This document shows, piece after piece, positions 45,445 through 54,629 of a stretch of DNA of 64,000 bases. Source of the stretch: Verrucomicrobium sp. BvORR106 (GTDB lineage Bacteria > Verrucomicrobiota > Verrucomicrobiia > Verrucomicrobiales > Verrucomicrobiaceae); NCBI RefSeq assembly GCF_000739655.1, contig NZ_BATR01000181.1:62001-126000 (forward strand). Direction: 5' to 3'. Under the pieces are notes generated by a model. The model had not been told where the DNA came from and did not search any database. It saw only the letters and a program-made list of their open reading frames with translations. Position numbers and translations under genes: made by a program. Each line of letters opens with the position of its first letter. Within the stretch, counting starts at the first letter, position 1.

Positions 45445-45651
45445 GGGAACCAATGGCTTAGCACAGGGCGGGAGGGAGGAAACCCGAAAGTTCAGAGATC
45501 GAGTCTCAACTACGGACCTTCTCCCCCACCGTCAGTTTTTACGATGAGTGTTGAAAGAATGACGTTCTGATGACGGGTGCCGAAAGGCGGTTCACACCAC
45601 CTCCCGACTCCCCATGAGGTTGTTCTCAGCAGGAGAGAACAGCACACAGCC

Positions 45652-46950
45652 TCAGGCCTTGATCAGACCTGGGCGCGCGATCGGGCCTGGATCAAACTTG
45701 TCCCCCCACTTCAGCGTGGCCTCAGGGGCCAGGTCTTCGTCGCTGGCAATGGCTTCCTGCCAGGTGATCTTCTTGCCTGAGTAGGCAGACATGCGGCCCA
45801 TGATGCCCACCATCGTGCTGTGCAGCATCCAGGTGCCGTCGTTGAGCATCTCGCCCTTGCGAATCGCGGCGAAAAGCTCGTCGTGCTCCACCTGATACAT
45901 GTTTTTCTCTTCACCACGGAAACGCCAGCGGTCCTCACCGTCGATGAAGGGCTTGTCCCCACGGCCGATGATCAGGGCACCTTTGGTGCCCCGGATGTAG
46001 TCCGCATTCTCGTTGTAGCAGCCTTTGATCTGGCGGCAGCCGAGGTGGGCCATCACATTGTTCGGGAATTCGTAAGCCACGTGGAAGTGGTCAAAGATGT
46101 TGCCGCCCTCATTCGGCAGCTGACGGCCGCCCGTCGCCACGCAGGAGATCGGGTCCGCGTCCTTGAGCGCCCAGCAGAGCTTGTCCACGCTGTGGATCGC
46201 CTGCTCCACCAGACCATCGCCACTCAGCCATGCGAAGTTGTACCAGTTGCGCACCTGCCACTCCACATCGCTCCACTCCGGCTTGCGGGCAGAGGCTTCT
46301 GGCATGGGCTTCACTGGGCCGGTGTAGTAGGTGGAAAAGACGGAGGTCAGGTCACCAACCTGGCCATCGTGCAGCCGCTTGAAGGCTTCCACACGGGAGG
46401 CACTGCGACGCCAGCAATAACCGGCCACCACGCTGAGCTTCTTCTCCTGGGATTTCTTGATGGCATCCAGTGCCACGCGATAGCCAGCCGGATCCACCGC
46501 CATGGGCTTCTCGCAGAAGATATGCTTGCCCGCTTCCACCGCAGCCGCCAGATGAGCCGGACGGAATCCGGGAGGGCTCGCGAGAATCACCACGTCACAG
46601 ATCTCGATCAGCTTCTGGTAAGCATCGAGCCCGATGAACTGACGCTCTTTAGGCACGTCCACCCGGTTGGCAAAGCTGTCACCCAGCATCTTCACGCTGG
46701 CCTCAGCTTTCTCAGCAAAGGCATCCGCCACTGCGTAGAGGCTGGTGTTGTAGTCTGCACTCAGCGCCTGCTGGGCCGCACCCGTGCCACGGCCGCCGCA
46801 ACCAACCAGACCGATTTTCAACGTATCCGCGTTCTTCGCGTCAGCGCCCGTCGCCCCCTTCAGGACGAAAGGAAACAACACCGGGGTGAAGGCGGCGGTG
46901 CGGCCCAGGAACGAACGGCGGTTGAGCGCTTGCAGTGTAGTGGGATTCAT
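45652..46950 (-). CDS. Gfo/Idh/MocA-family oxidoreductase with Tat signal
   Basis: A 432-aa product: Tat-type signal (NRRSFLGRTAAFTPVLFPFVL), NAD-binding LKIGLVGCGGRGTGAAQQAL, then the EKP motif in HIFCEKPMAVDPAG and a C-terminal domain. Proteins of this kind are abundant in Planctomycetes and Verrucomicrobia and are thought to act on sugars or inositols in the periplasm; the substrate is unknown. ATG 46950 is correct for the Tat leader. Confidence 0.9.
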   Translation of the reverse strand: MNPTTLQALNRRSFLGRTAAFTPVLFPFVLKGATGADAKNADTLKIGLVGCGGRGTGAAQQALSADYNTSLYAVADAFAEKAEASVKMLGDSFANRVDVPKERQFIGLDAYQKLIEICDVVILASPPGFRPAHLAAAVEAGKHIFCEKPMAVDPAGYRVALDAIKKSQEKKLSVVAGYCWRRSASRVEAFKRLHDGQVGDLTSVFSTYYTGPVKPMPEASARKPEWSDVEWQVRNWYNFAWLSGDGLVEQAIHSVDKLCWALKDADPISCVATGGRQLPNEGGNIFDHFHVAYEFPNNVMAHLGCRQIKGCYNENADYIRGTKGALIIGRGDKPFIDGEDRWRFRGEEKNMYQVEHDELFAAIRKGEMLNDGTWMLHSTMVGIMGRMSAYSGKKITWQEAIASDEDLAPEATLKWGDKFDPGPIARPGLIKA

Positions 46951-47130
46951 ACGAAGGAAGTTTGACGATGCACAACGAAGTTCGCGCCAGCGACGCTACT
47001 TCTTTCCGTCAAATGGCCACGCCCTAAAAGGTGTGACACGCTTCCTGCAAAAATCCCCCCCTCTTCCCGGCGCAGCCTTCAATGGGCCGCCCGGGCCATC
47101 CCGCCTCCAGAACCCCCACTCACGGGCGGC

Positions 47131-47592
47131 TCAGGACACTACGTTTGTCAGATTGGGATCCAGACGCGGCGGCTGGGGCAGCCAGTTCTCCTCGTCATCT
47201 CCCCCGACCGTTTCGCCATTGCTTGGGCTCAGTGCCGCCGCGACCAGCAGCTGGGCATCATTGAGGAAAGTCTTTACCACGCCGGTGAGGAAGTCAGCCT
47301 CCTCCTGGCGAGTGTGCAGCAACACCACGCTGATATCGCCAGCGAAGACCACCAGGGCATGCACATCCGGGAACCCCAGCCAGAGGGAGTCCACCAGACG
47401 GGTCCCGCCACTTTGGAAATGATCCCGCCCATCGTTGAGCACCTGCACGAGTTGCTCTACCCGGAAATCCTCATACGGCATGAGGCTCACCAGGATCTGG
47501 CGACGCCATGAAAGACAGAGCCCGTTGACGGAGCCCGCGTGCTTGAGGCGCTCAAGGCTCGCGCGGAGGGAAGGAGTGATGGGATTGGCCAT
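47131..47592 (-). CDS. Small protein, possible Roadblock/LC7 fold
   Basis: A 153-aa soluble product. SLERLKHAGSVNGLCLSWRRQILVSLMPYEDF, then DVHALVVFAGDISVVLLHTR and QEEADFLTGVVKTFLNDAQLLVAAAL look like the alphabeta-betaalpha pattern of the Roadblock/LC7 superfamily (MglB-like), which regulates small GTPases. No GTPase gene is near. The next small gene (47684) may have the same fold. The call is tentative. Confidence 0.5.
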   Translation of the reverse strand: MANPITPSLRASLERLKHAGSVNGLCLSWRRQILVSLMPYEDFRVEQLVQVLNDGRDHFQSGGTRLVDSLWLGFPDVHALVVFAGDISVVLLHTRQEEADFLTGVVKTFLNDAQLLVAAALSPSNGETVGGDDEENWLPQPPRLDPNLTNVVS

Positions 47593-47683
47593 GGAGGTAG
47601 GATTGCGGGAGGAAGTTGTGATCAGAGCCAGTAGGCATCGAAGTGCCTGAAGGCCTTTCAGTCATCTGGGTGGGAGAAGAGGG

Positions 47684-48007
47684 TCACACTCCCTGCTGCC
47701 GCAGGGTCACCAGCAGCTCATTGTTGGAGACATTGGCATCCACCATGGCACCCACGGCTTGCGTGGAAGGTTTGTCCGTGCCCACTGGGAGCAAAAACAT
47801 CATGGAAAACTCAGGCTCATGGATCGCGGCATACAGCGAGCCTCCCAGTTCCAGCGCACCGCCCACGCGATCTGCGAAGTGGCGCAGCCCCTGATAGTCC
47901 GCGGCAAAGTCATCCGCATCCTGTTGGCCGGATTCACTGATCACCAGGCCATTCTGAATCTCTAAAACCCGCAGTGAGGGCGCCGTCGCAGGAGAGGAGT
48001 CGTACAT
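47684..48007 (-). CDS. Small protein, possible Roadblock/LC7 fold
   Basis: A 107-aa product: LEIQNGLVISESGQQDADDFA, GALELGGSLYAAIHEPEFSMMFLLPVG, then VGAMVDANVSNNELLVTLRQ. The alpha/beta pattern is like the neighbouring 153-aa protein, though similarity between them is weak. The two lie 91 bp apart on one strand and could be partners. No known function can be assigned. Confidence 0.45.
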   Translation of the reverse strand: MYDSSPATAPSLRVLEIQNGLVISESGQQDADDFAADYQGLRHFADRVGGALELGGSLYAAIHEPEFSMMFLLPVGTDKPSTQAVGAMVDANVSNNELLVTLRQQGV

Positions 48008-48247
48008 GATGGCAGATGTAATTTGTTGCTATCCTCTTTCCTCTCAAAAAAGACCCAGCGAGGCAAGAACAAAGCACTGGAGGGGACAGAAAGTGAGCGG
48101 GTTGCTGGATTTTAGAATCTTCATTAACATCGCATCTCCTCACTCCCAGCAGCATTACTTTTTCGTGGTTTCCGCATCATCAAGAAGGGAAAGCACTGGC
48201 CCGAGATGACTGACGGATTGCGGCCTCATCTCACGTATGCCCTCCCC

Positions 48248-49381
48248 ATGAAGATCTGTTGCACCGCCCTTCTTCTATTGTTCGCCCTAACACCCGGCAC
48301 TCAGGCCCAAGTCGCGTCCTCTGCTGAAGCGAGACCGGCCTCAGTCCCGACGCCAGTCCTATCCCCAGAGATCAAGGATGACCACAGTGTCACCTTTCGC
48401 CTGAAGGCCCCCAATGCCAAGACTGTCACTCTGCGTGGTCAGTGGGACAAGAACCCGCTCCCCCTCACCCGTGCGGAAGACGGCATCTGGTCAGGCACCT
48501 TTCCAACGGTGCCCCCGGGAGTCTGGGAATACAGCTTCGATGTCGACGGACTTTATCTCCTGGACCCTGGCAACCCTGCCATCAAACCCTCTCGGGAACC
48601 CAGGTCCAGCATCCTTCACATCCCCTCCAGCCCACCTGCCGCATGGGACTTCCAGGACGTGCCACACGGCACCGTGCATCAGCACACGTATTTCTCCAAG
48701 GCGCTGGGCCGCCCGCGCGAACTCGTCGTCTATACGCCCTCCCGCCACATCCCCAACACAGCGGGCCCGCTGCCCCTACTGGTTCTCCAGCATGGTTCAG
48801 GTGATAACCAGCAGACCTGGGTCACCCACGGGAAGGCTCACTGGATCCTCGACAACCTCATCGCTTCTGGAAAGGCCCGCCCCATGATCGTGGTCATGCT
48901 CGATGGCCATCCTCTGGGGAGAACCAGCCCTCAAGATCCCAACCGTCGAGCCGCCGCTCTTGACGCCTTCCGCCGTGAACTCTTTGAAGACGCCCTGCCG
49001 CTGGTGGAGACAGAATATCCAGTTTCCAAGGAACCCTCCAGCCGCGCCATCGCCGGTCTGAGCATGGGCGGAGGGCAGGCTCTGAGCATCGGCTTGAGCC
49101 ATCTCGACCGCTTTGCCTGGGTGGGAGCCTTCAGCGCCGGCCCAGCCGATGAGAAAGTCACCGCCACGCTCCTGGCGGATGTTGCCTCCACGAATGCGAA
49201 ACTGCGCCTGCTCTGGATCGGATGCGGCGTGGATGACAGGGCGCTGCTCAGAAACGAAGCCTTTGTCACCCAACTGAAAGCTGGTGGGATTGAGCATGAA
49301 TGGCACGCCACTCCGGGAGCACACACCTGGCCACTCTGGCGCACCTACCTGGCGGATTTTCTGCCCAGGCTTTTTCAGTGA
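48248..49381 (+). CDS. Secreted esterase with N-terminal CBM48-like domain
   Basis: A 377-aa product: signal peptide (MKICCTALLLLFALTPG), an immunoglobulin-like E-set domain (SVTFRLKAPNAKTVTLRGQW, then GVWEYSFDVDGLYLLDPGNP), and an esterase-D-type alpha/beta hydrolase: LLVLQHGSGDN, the nucleophile Ser in IAGLSMGGGQAL, Asp in WIGCGVDD and His in GAHTWPLWR. This arrangement is typical of acetyl-xylan/feruloyl esterases and trilactone hydrolases. ATG 48248 starts the signal peptide; the ATG at 48206 is farther away. Confidence 0.88.
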   Translation: MKICCTALLLLFALTPGTQAQVASSAEARPASVPTPVLSPEIKDDHSVTFRLKAPNAKTVTLRGQWDKNPLPLTRAEDGIWSGTFPTVPPGVWEYSFDVDGLYLLDPGNPAIKPSREPRSSILHIPSSPPAAWDFQDVPHGTVHQHTYFSKALGRPRELVVYTPSRHIPNTAGPLPLLVLQHGSGDNQQTWVTHGKAHWILDNLIASGKARPMIVVMLDGHPLGRTSPQDPNRRAAALDAFRRELFEDALPLVETEYPVSKEPSSRAIAGLSMGGGQALSIGLSHLDRFAWVGAFSAGPADEKVTATLLADVASTNAKLRLLWIGCGVDDRALLRNEAFVTQLKAGGIEHEWHATPGAHTWPLWRTYLADFLPRLFQ

Positions 49382-49385
49382 CCAG

Positions 49386-50102
49386 CTAGCCCGCCTTACG
49401 AGCGTGATACAGGGACGCGATGCCGAAGCTCAGCGCAGCGGCGTCGCTTTTCTCAAAACCATTCTCGCAGATCATCGCGTTCATCTTCTCCCCGCTGGGG
49501 AAGGCCTCGATGGTGCCACACAGGTACTCATACGCAGCACGTTCTCCGGTGAGCCAGCCCGCCACGCGAGGCATCACATGACGGAGATAAAAAAGGTGTC
49601 CCGCCCGGATCAGCCCTGACTTGGGCAACGAGAAATCCAACACGAAAAGGTGCCCACCTGGTCGCAGGATGCGCGACATCTCTCTCAACGCATCGGGCCA
49701 GGAAGCCATGTTGCGAAGACCGAAGGCCACGGTGACCACATCAGCGCAGGCATCCTGCAGAGGCAGATTCATCCCATCCCCCACGACCAACTGGGTCAAC
49801 CCTCGTTTCCGGGCCTCCATCAGCATGGGCTGGGAGAAATCCACCCCAAGAACCGCGGCGTCGGGACACCGACGCTGAATCTCCGCAGCTAGATCCCCAC
49901 TGCCTGTGGCCAGATCAACCACCTGCTGCGGCTGGCACGCGGCGACTTCCCGCCCGGTGCGCCAACGCCAGATCACATCAATGCCCAGGCTCAACACATG
50001 GTTCGTCAGCACATAGCGACTGGCGATGGAGGCGAAGGCCTTCCGTACGAAGCTGGCGTCTTGCCCTTTCTTTGTGCCGCTGTCACTTGCTACTGTCTGC
50101 AT
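49386..50102 (-). CDS. ubiE: Demethylmenaquinone / ubiquinone-type C-methyltransferase
   Basis: A 238-aa SAM-dependent methyltransferase: VVDLATGSGDLAAE (motif I), VLGVDFSQPMLMEAR, GDGMNLPLQDACADVVTVAFGLRNM (motif with the FGLRN signature of UbiE/MenG) and LRPGGHLFVLDFSLPKSG. The MenG/UbiE signature suggests the last step of menaquinone (or ubiquinone) synthesis, feeding the NDH-2 dehydrogenase of this genome. ATG 50102 gives the standard start. Confidence 0.92.
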   Translation of the reverse strand: MQTVASDSGTKKGQDASFVRKAFASIASRYVLTNHVLSLGIDVIWRWRTGREVAACQPQQVVDLATGSGDLAAEIQRRCPDAAVLGVDFSQPMLMEARKRGLTQLVVGDGMNLPLQDACADVVTVAFGLRNMASWPDALREMSRILRPGGHLFVLDFSLPKSGLIRAGHLFYLRHVMPRVAGWLTGERAAYEYLCGTIEAFPSGEKMNAMICENGFEKSDAAALSFGIASLYHARKAG

Positions 50103-50136
50103 GCCACCGCTTTCGATTTAAAAAATAGAATAGTGA

Positions 50137-50221
50137 TGGTGCTCACGAGAGGACTCGAACCTCCACAGGTCTCCCTACAAGATCCTGAATCTTGCGCGTC
50201 TACCAATTCCGCCACGTGAGC
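50137..50221 (-). tRNA. tRNA-Leu(CAG)
   Basis: A class II tRNA on the minus strand. The acceptor stem pairs GCTCACG (from 50221) with CGTGAGC; the anticodon stem CAAGA/TCTTG frames the loop TTCAGGA with anticodon CAG. The T-loop is GTTCGAGTC. The long variable arm (TAGGGAGACCTGTGG) fits leucine. The 3' CCA is encoded (50137-50139). Confidence 0.95.
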
Positions 50222-50314
50222 ATTTTCATTGCGGCCGGGTCGTGAACATGGACGGGGCACCAAACTTCTCAACTAGAATTTTACACTTTTCACATCTTCT
50301 TTGTTCGGTCGTCT

Positions 50315-52142
50315 TCACTCCATGGGAAACAACCAGGGAACCACGAGTACCGTTACCAGAAGCACCAGCACGGTGAAGGGCACCCCCACCCGCACGAAGT
50401 CTCCAAACCGATAGCGTCCCGGAGCCATGATCAATGTGTTCACCGGGGAGGAGACCGGCGTCATGAAGGCTGCGGAAGCCGCAATCGCAACCGTCATACC
50501 GAACGCATGGGGTGCCACATGCAGCCGTTCTGCGAGCCCCAGCGCAATGGGTGTCATCAGGACGGCCGTTGCAGTGTTGGAAATAAAGAGCCCTATCATC
50601 GCCGTGAGGGCGAACACTCCCGCCAGGATCGCCCGGGGACCCGCATCTCCAAGAGCAGCCGTCAGCCCATTCACCGCCATTTCCACCCCACCTGTGGATT
50701 CCAGCGCTCTGGCAAAGGGCATCATCCCCGCAATGAGCACCAGACTCTGCCAGTGGATGGAACGGTAAGCGCTCTTGAAGTCAACACAGTGAAACGCCCC
50801 CATCACCAGGCAGGCGATCAATGCCGCAGTCACATTCGGCACCGCCCCAGTAATCATGAGCGCCATCATGATTCCCAGCGCCATCAGGGCATAGGGAGCC
50901 CGGCTGGCCGCCGGGGCCACTTCGTCCATCTCTGCAGGCAGGCTGAGGACCAGGAAGTTCTGAATCTGACCACGGAGCCGACGAATGGCCTTCCATGGGC
51001 CCGCGACCAGCAACACATCCCCATCTTCAGTTTTCTTCCAACACCCCACCCGCCAAGGCGGCACCGTTCCGCCGCAAACCCACGACGCTCACCCCATGCT
51101 GCGTCCGGAACCGTTGTTCCAGAACCGTCTTCCCAATCAAGGATGACTCCGGCGGGACTGCCACTTCCGCCATCCCGACTTCATTAAACCGCTCCATGAA
51201 ATAGTGACCGCGCAGCGCCAGCCTCTTCAGTCCCATTTTCTCACCAAAATCCGCAGCATTGTCAGCGGCAAAGAAGTCCACGAGCAACACGTCCCCCTCC
51301 ATCAACACCGTCTTGCCTACGGGCTGAAGCAATTCCGAACGCAATCGACCGGGCCTCTCGACAGAGATCAAGTTGGCCCCATGCGTCTGGCGGAGATTCA
51401 AGGTCTCCAGCTTTGCGCCCACCAAAGGGGAACCCGCTGCCACCCTGAAGCGGCAGCCACGGTTTTGGAGTTTGTACTCCTCAATGAAGTGGGACAGGCC
51501 GCGCCGACTGACACCCGTAGCCCCTCCGCTCGGGTCAGTTACCAGCCAACGCCGGACCAGCAGCATGTACCCCAGGCCCAGGCCCAGCACCGATAGCCCC
51601 AGCGGAGTGAACGAGAAAAAGGAGAATCCTCCGTACCCCCTCTGCTTCAGCGCCGCATCCACCACCAGGTTCGGTGGCGTCCCCACCAACGTCATCATCC
51701 CGCTCGTCAGCCCGGCAAAACACAGAGGCATCATCAAGCGACCAGGGTGAATCTTGAGCTTTCGGCTCACGCCCAGCACTACCGGGATGAAGACTGCCAC
51801 CACACCGGTGGAGCTCATCACTGATCCCAGCCCCGCCACCACCATCATCAGCAAGATCAGCAGTCGTGTCTCGCTGCTTTCCGCCTTCTTCAGCAGCCAC
51901 TCACCCACTTGATAGGTGACACCAGTCCGCACCAACCCCTCACCGACCACAAAAAGTGCCGCGATGAGAATGACGCTGGGGTCTCCAAATCCTGCGAACG
52001 CCTCCGGCACCGACATCAGCCCCATCATGGGCAAAGCCATCATCGCCAGGAGCGCCACCACATCCATCCGGGGCTTGTCGCGCACCAGCATCACCACGCA
52101 TGCAGCCAGTGCGAGAAGAACCTTGATCAGATCAGCATTCAT
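50315..52142 (-). pseudogene. SLC13-type transporter with TrkA-C domains, frameshifted
   Basis: Two overlapping minus-strand frames together make one transporter: residues 1-371 from 52142 (membrane helices, STGVVAVFIPVVLG, GTPPNLVVD and two TrkA-C-like domains GSPLVGAKLETLN and ESSLIGKTVLEQ) and 51064-50315 (EDGDVLLVAGPWKAI, then the C-terminal membrane half with SNTATAVLMTPIALG and MTPVSSPVNTLIM). The break is at the TTTT run at 51031-51034; removing one T joins them as ALAGGVLEETEDGDVLLV. The 608-aa product would be a SLC13/DASS anion transporter of the SLC13-TrkA_C2-SLC13 layout. Confidence 0.8.
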
Positions 52143-52217
52143 AGGGGAGCGCCCGACTATCCCGAGCTAAAACCCCTTCATCAACCTTAGGGTGAACCTT
52201 TGAGGCCACCAGCCTGA

Positions 52218-53480
52218 TCAATCCCCCACGCGACCGGAGGCCCCAGTTGAGAGCCTGAAAAGATAATTCGTCACGGGCACCTCCGGCGCCGTCAGCGAGG
52301 CGGTCACAGTCTCCCCTGCCCGCCCCTTCCTCGAGTTGGTGAAGAAGTACAACTTCCCATCCGTGCCAAAACACAATCCATCCGGCCAGGACACCCGGGA
52401 GTCCGTCGCAAGCACACGATACTGCTTGGTGCCCGCAGCAATCATCCCCACCCCTTTGGCCCCCACGTCAGAAACATAGATGTTGCCTTTGGAATCGAGG
52501 CTGATGCCGTTGCACACGGGCTTGCTCGCATACTCCTCCACCAGCCCGGCCAGCTTCTCCGGGGCCAGTGCGGCATTACGAAGATGCTCCGTGCGAATGC
52601 GATATAGTCGGCGTGACCGCATGGGCCCGAAATAGAGCCACTCCCCTTTCCGATCCAGCGCCAGCGCACTCACGCCCCCTTGAGTATTGGCCACACTGCC
52701 ATCGAGACGCCGGGTCTGATGACGCTGCCCGTCGATCTCGAGCTGGGTCCCCTCCTCCGGAACCACGGAAGGGTGCCCCTGGAGGACCCGCCGAGCAAGC
52801 CCGGTGCCGATGTCCACGACAATCAATGCCGCATCCGAACCATTGGCAGGGTCGCTGAGGTACGCAAAGGGGTCCTCGGGATCCAGTGCCAGATCATGCA
52901 ACAGCGAGTCCGGCAGCACGGCTGGAGGAGCCAGATGGATGACGCGCTGCAGCTTGTTGTGATCAAAATCCCATGCCACCAGCTTGGGCGGCAATTCACT
53001 GCGTCGGCCATTGTCCACCATCCAGACCGTTCCGCTCTTGTCCGTATGCAGGCCCTCCACCGCATCCAGGAGCAACGGCTCATCTTTAGAGGCCTGACTG
53101 ATGGTCGCGGTGGGAAAGGGGCGGGACTCCCCCTTCTTGTTTACCGCCACCACCCGGTTCTGCGGTTTCTCCTGGAAATTGATGCTCAACAGGAAGGCAC
53201 CATCCGGAGCCACCGTCAGACCTGCCGGTGCCAGAGGCAGTTGAAACACCACCTCCAGCGGCGGGGCCTCAGACGCTGCCGGAAGCGATAGCGAAAGAGA
53301 CGAAAGCAAGCACCCTCCCAAAGTCGCACTCCGCACGCCCGCTGGAATCCATCGACTCAAACGAGCGCCTTGGGAGAACGACCGGTAGAATCCACAGACC
53401 GTTGGCACCTCTCTTGTCCCGCCCCCCCTCGCCGTACCTTCAGACTGGCTGCTGACGTCAGGGGAGTTCATGGTGCACAT
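52218..53480 (-). CDS. Secreted yellow/major-royal-jelly-like protein (L-dopachrome tautomerase-related)
   Basis: A 420-aa product with an internal hydrophobic segment after a long leader (LGGCLLSSLSLSLPAASEAPP) and a beta-propeller body. LLDAVEGLHTDKSGTVWMVDNG, LHDLALDPEDPFAYLSD, GSDAALIVVDIGTG and NGISLDSKGNIYVSDVGAKG match the bacterial MRJP/yellow family (PF03022). ATG at 53480 and 53471 are both possible. The biochemical activity in bacteria is unknown. Confidence 0.78.
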   Translation of the reverse strand: MCTMNSPDVSSQSEGTARGGGTREVPTVCGFYRSFSQGARLSRWIPAGVRSATLGGCLLSSLSLSLPAASEAPPLEVVFQLPLAPAGLTVAPDGAFLLSINFQEKPQNRVVAVNKKGESRPFPTATISQASKDEPLLLDAVEGLHTDKSGTVWMVDNGRRSELPPKLVAWDFDHNKLQRVIHLAPPAVLPDSLLHDLALDPEDPFAYLSDPANGSDAALIVVDIGTGLARRVLQGHPSVVPEEGTQLEIDGQRHQTRRLDGSVANTQGGVSALALDRKGEWLYFGPMRSRRLYRIRTEHLRNAALAPEKLAGLVEEYASKPVCNGISLDSKGNIYVSDVGAKGVGMIAAGTKQYRVLATDSRVSWPDGLCFGTDGKLYFFTNSRKGRAGETVTASLTAPEVPVTNYLFRLSTGASGRVGD

Positions 53481-53489
53481 TCTTCAATC

Positions 53490-53861
53490 TCAAGCCTGCT
53501 TCCGCGCCACGCGCGCCTGGATAAAAGAACGTACACAGAGCACCAGAAAAACAAGGCAAAGAACACCCAAACTTCCCTGCGTCACAATCTTAAGCCAATG
53601 CGGCTCTCCCAGCAGGCCTTTGATTGCCATCGTGAGCCCACCAGCCGTACCAAGCAGAGCCACAAGAGCGGCCACATGCATGACATGCTTGTTGGCCCCA
53701 GGATACTTTGCCCCCACCAGCCCACAGAGGATCAGTACACCGCCGAAGGCCGACGGAATGATGAGCGCCGTCTTGGCGGCAGCAGTTGCGCCTGCAGCTA
53801 CCCAGCCGCCCACGCCCAGAAGAACCATCAGAATGCCGAAGAGAATCGAGTATCGTGCCAT
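53490..53861 (-). CDS. Small four-helix membrane protein
   Basis: The 123-aa product has four membrane helices: FGILMVLLGVGGWVAAG, ALIIPSAFGGVLILCGLVG, VMHVAALVALLGTAGGLTMAI and VLCLVFLVLCVRSFIQA. The Gly-rich pattern resembles the TMEM14 superfamily; the assignment is weak. It starts just upstream of the yellow-like gene and may be co-transcribed with it. Confidence 0.65.
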   Translation of the reverse strand: MARYSILFGILMVLLGVGGWVAAGATAAAKTALIIPSAFGGVLILCGLVGAKYPGANKHVMHVAALVALLGTAGGLTMAIKGLLGEPHWLKIVTQGSLGVLCLVFLVLCVRSFIQARVARKQA

Positions 53862-53892
53862 AGTGCGGGCACGATAACCAGATCCTCCGCGT

Positions 53893-54540
53893 TTACCAGT
53901 TTTTGATCCAGGTTGCCGTCTTCTGGGGGTCCTTCTTGGTGGCGAGATCTCGATTCACCGTTGTCGACTTTTCATCTGCATAGGACCAGACGTCATATGT
54001 CGAGTTCACCGCCTCCACATGCCCACCCTTCGTGTATTGGAATGGGCGTCCGTACCCATCGACCAAACAGCGAAGACCGGGCACCTCTTTGGATTTGCTC
54101 ATAGAGAAGATCATGAAAGGAGGGAGGTTTGAGTTGATCGAATTGACCACCTCCTGCGCATCCACCGTTCCATCTGACGGCGTTCCTTTTGACTCAGCTT
54201 TGACATAGTCCGAGCCATCCCCAGTGATTGCCTGATAGAGCATCGCCGCACCCCCGCGATTCATCGTGACCCCGTCAAAAGTCTCGCTGTCGCCCTCAGC
54301 CTCCTCCGTGGGCTCGGGGTAGCGCCCGTATTTTTCATAGTACTGCTCCAGACCGGATTTGATCACCGCCAGAGACGCTGTGGTTCTGTTGCGACCTGTC
54401 GCTTGGTGGGAACCCGGGAGTCTACCCACCGTCAAATAGACGAGAAGTCCCGCAAGGCCTATGATCCACAACAGGCCCCTCAATGCGCCTCCGCCATTCC
54501 GCTGAACATTCCGGCATCGTATTCTGATCGCTTGTTTCAT
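53893..54540 (-). CDS. Pseudopilin paralogue lacking a prepilin cleavage motif
   Basis: The 215-aa product is a clear paralogue of the next protein: shared TTASLA, IKSGLEQY, RGGAAMLYQA, NSINSNLPP, GRPFQYTKGG and TATWIKNW. At the N-terminus, however, the GAFTLIE prepilin signature is replaced by GGGALRGLLWIIGLAGLLVYLTV, which has no Glu5 and no cleavage site, so it is probably a fixed membrane anchor rather than a pilin subunit. ATG 54540 is chosen; the longer frame from 54648 is not convincing. Confidence 0.82.
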   Translation of the reverse strand: MKQAIRIRCRNVQRNGGGALRGLLWIIGLAGLLVYLTVGRLPGSHQATGRNRTTASLAVIKSGLEQYYEKYGRYPEPTEEAEGDSETFDGVTMNRGGAAMLYQAITGDGSDYVKAESKGTPSDGTVDAQEVVNSINSNLPPFMIFSMSKSKEVPGLRCLVDGYGRPFQYTKGGHVEAVNSTYDVWSYADEKSTTVNRDLATKKDPQKTATWIKNW

Positions 54541-54629
54541 AGAATCAATGCAGCGACTTGAATCGACAGCATAAAGGCCTCGCGTCAGACAACCGACACG
54601 AGGCCTCCAATCAAATTCACCAACGCGAA

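Noticed and set aside
43713-45461. A 582-codon plus-strand open frame over the cytochrome/FGE gene
   Set aside because: The opposite strand has CxxCH heme motifs and an FGE domain; the antisense product has no recognisable domain.
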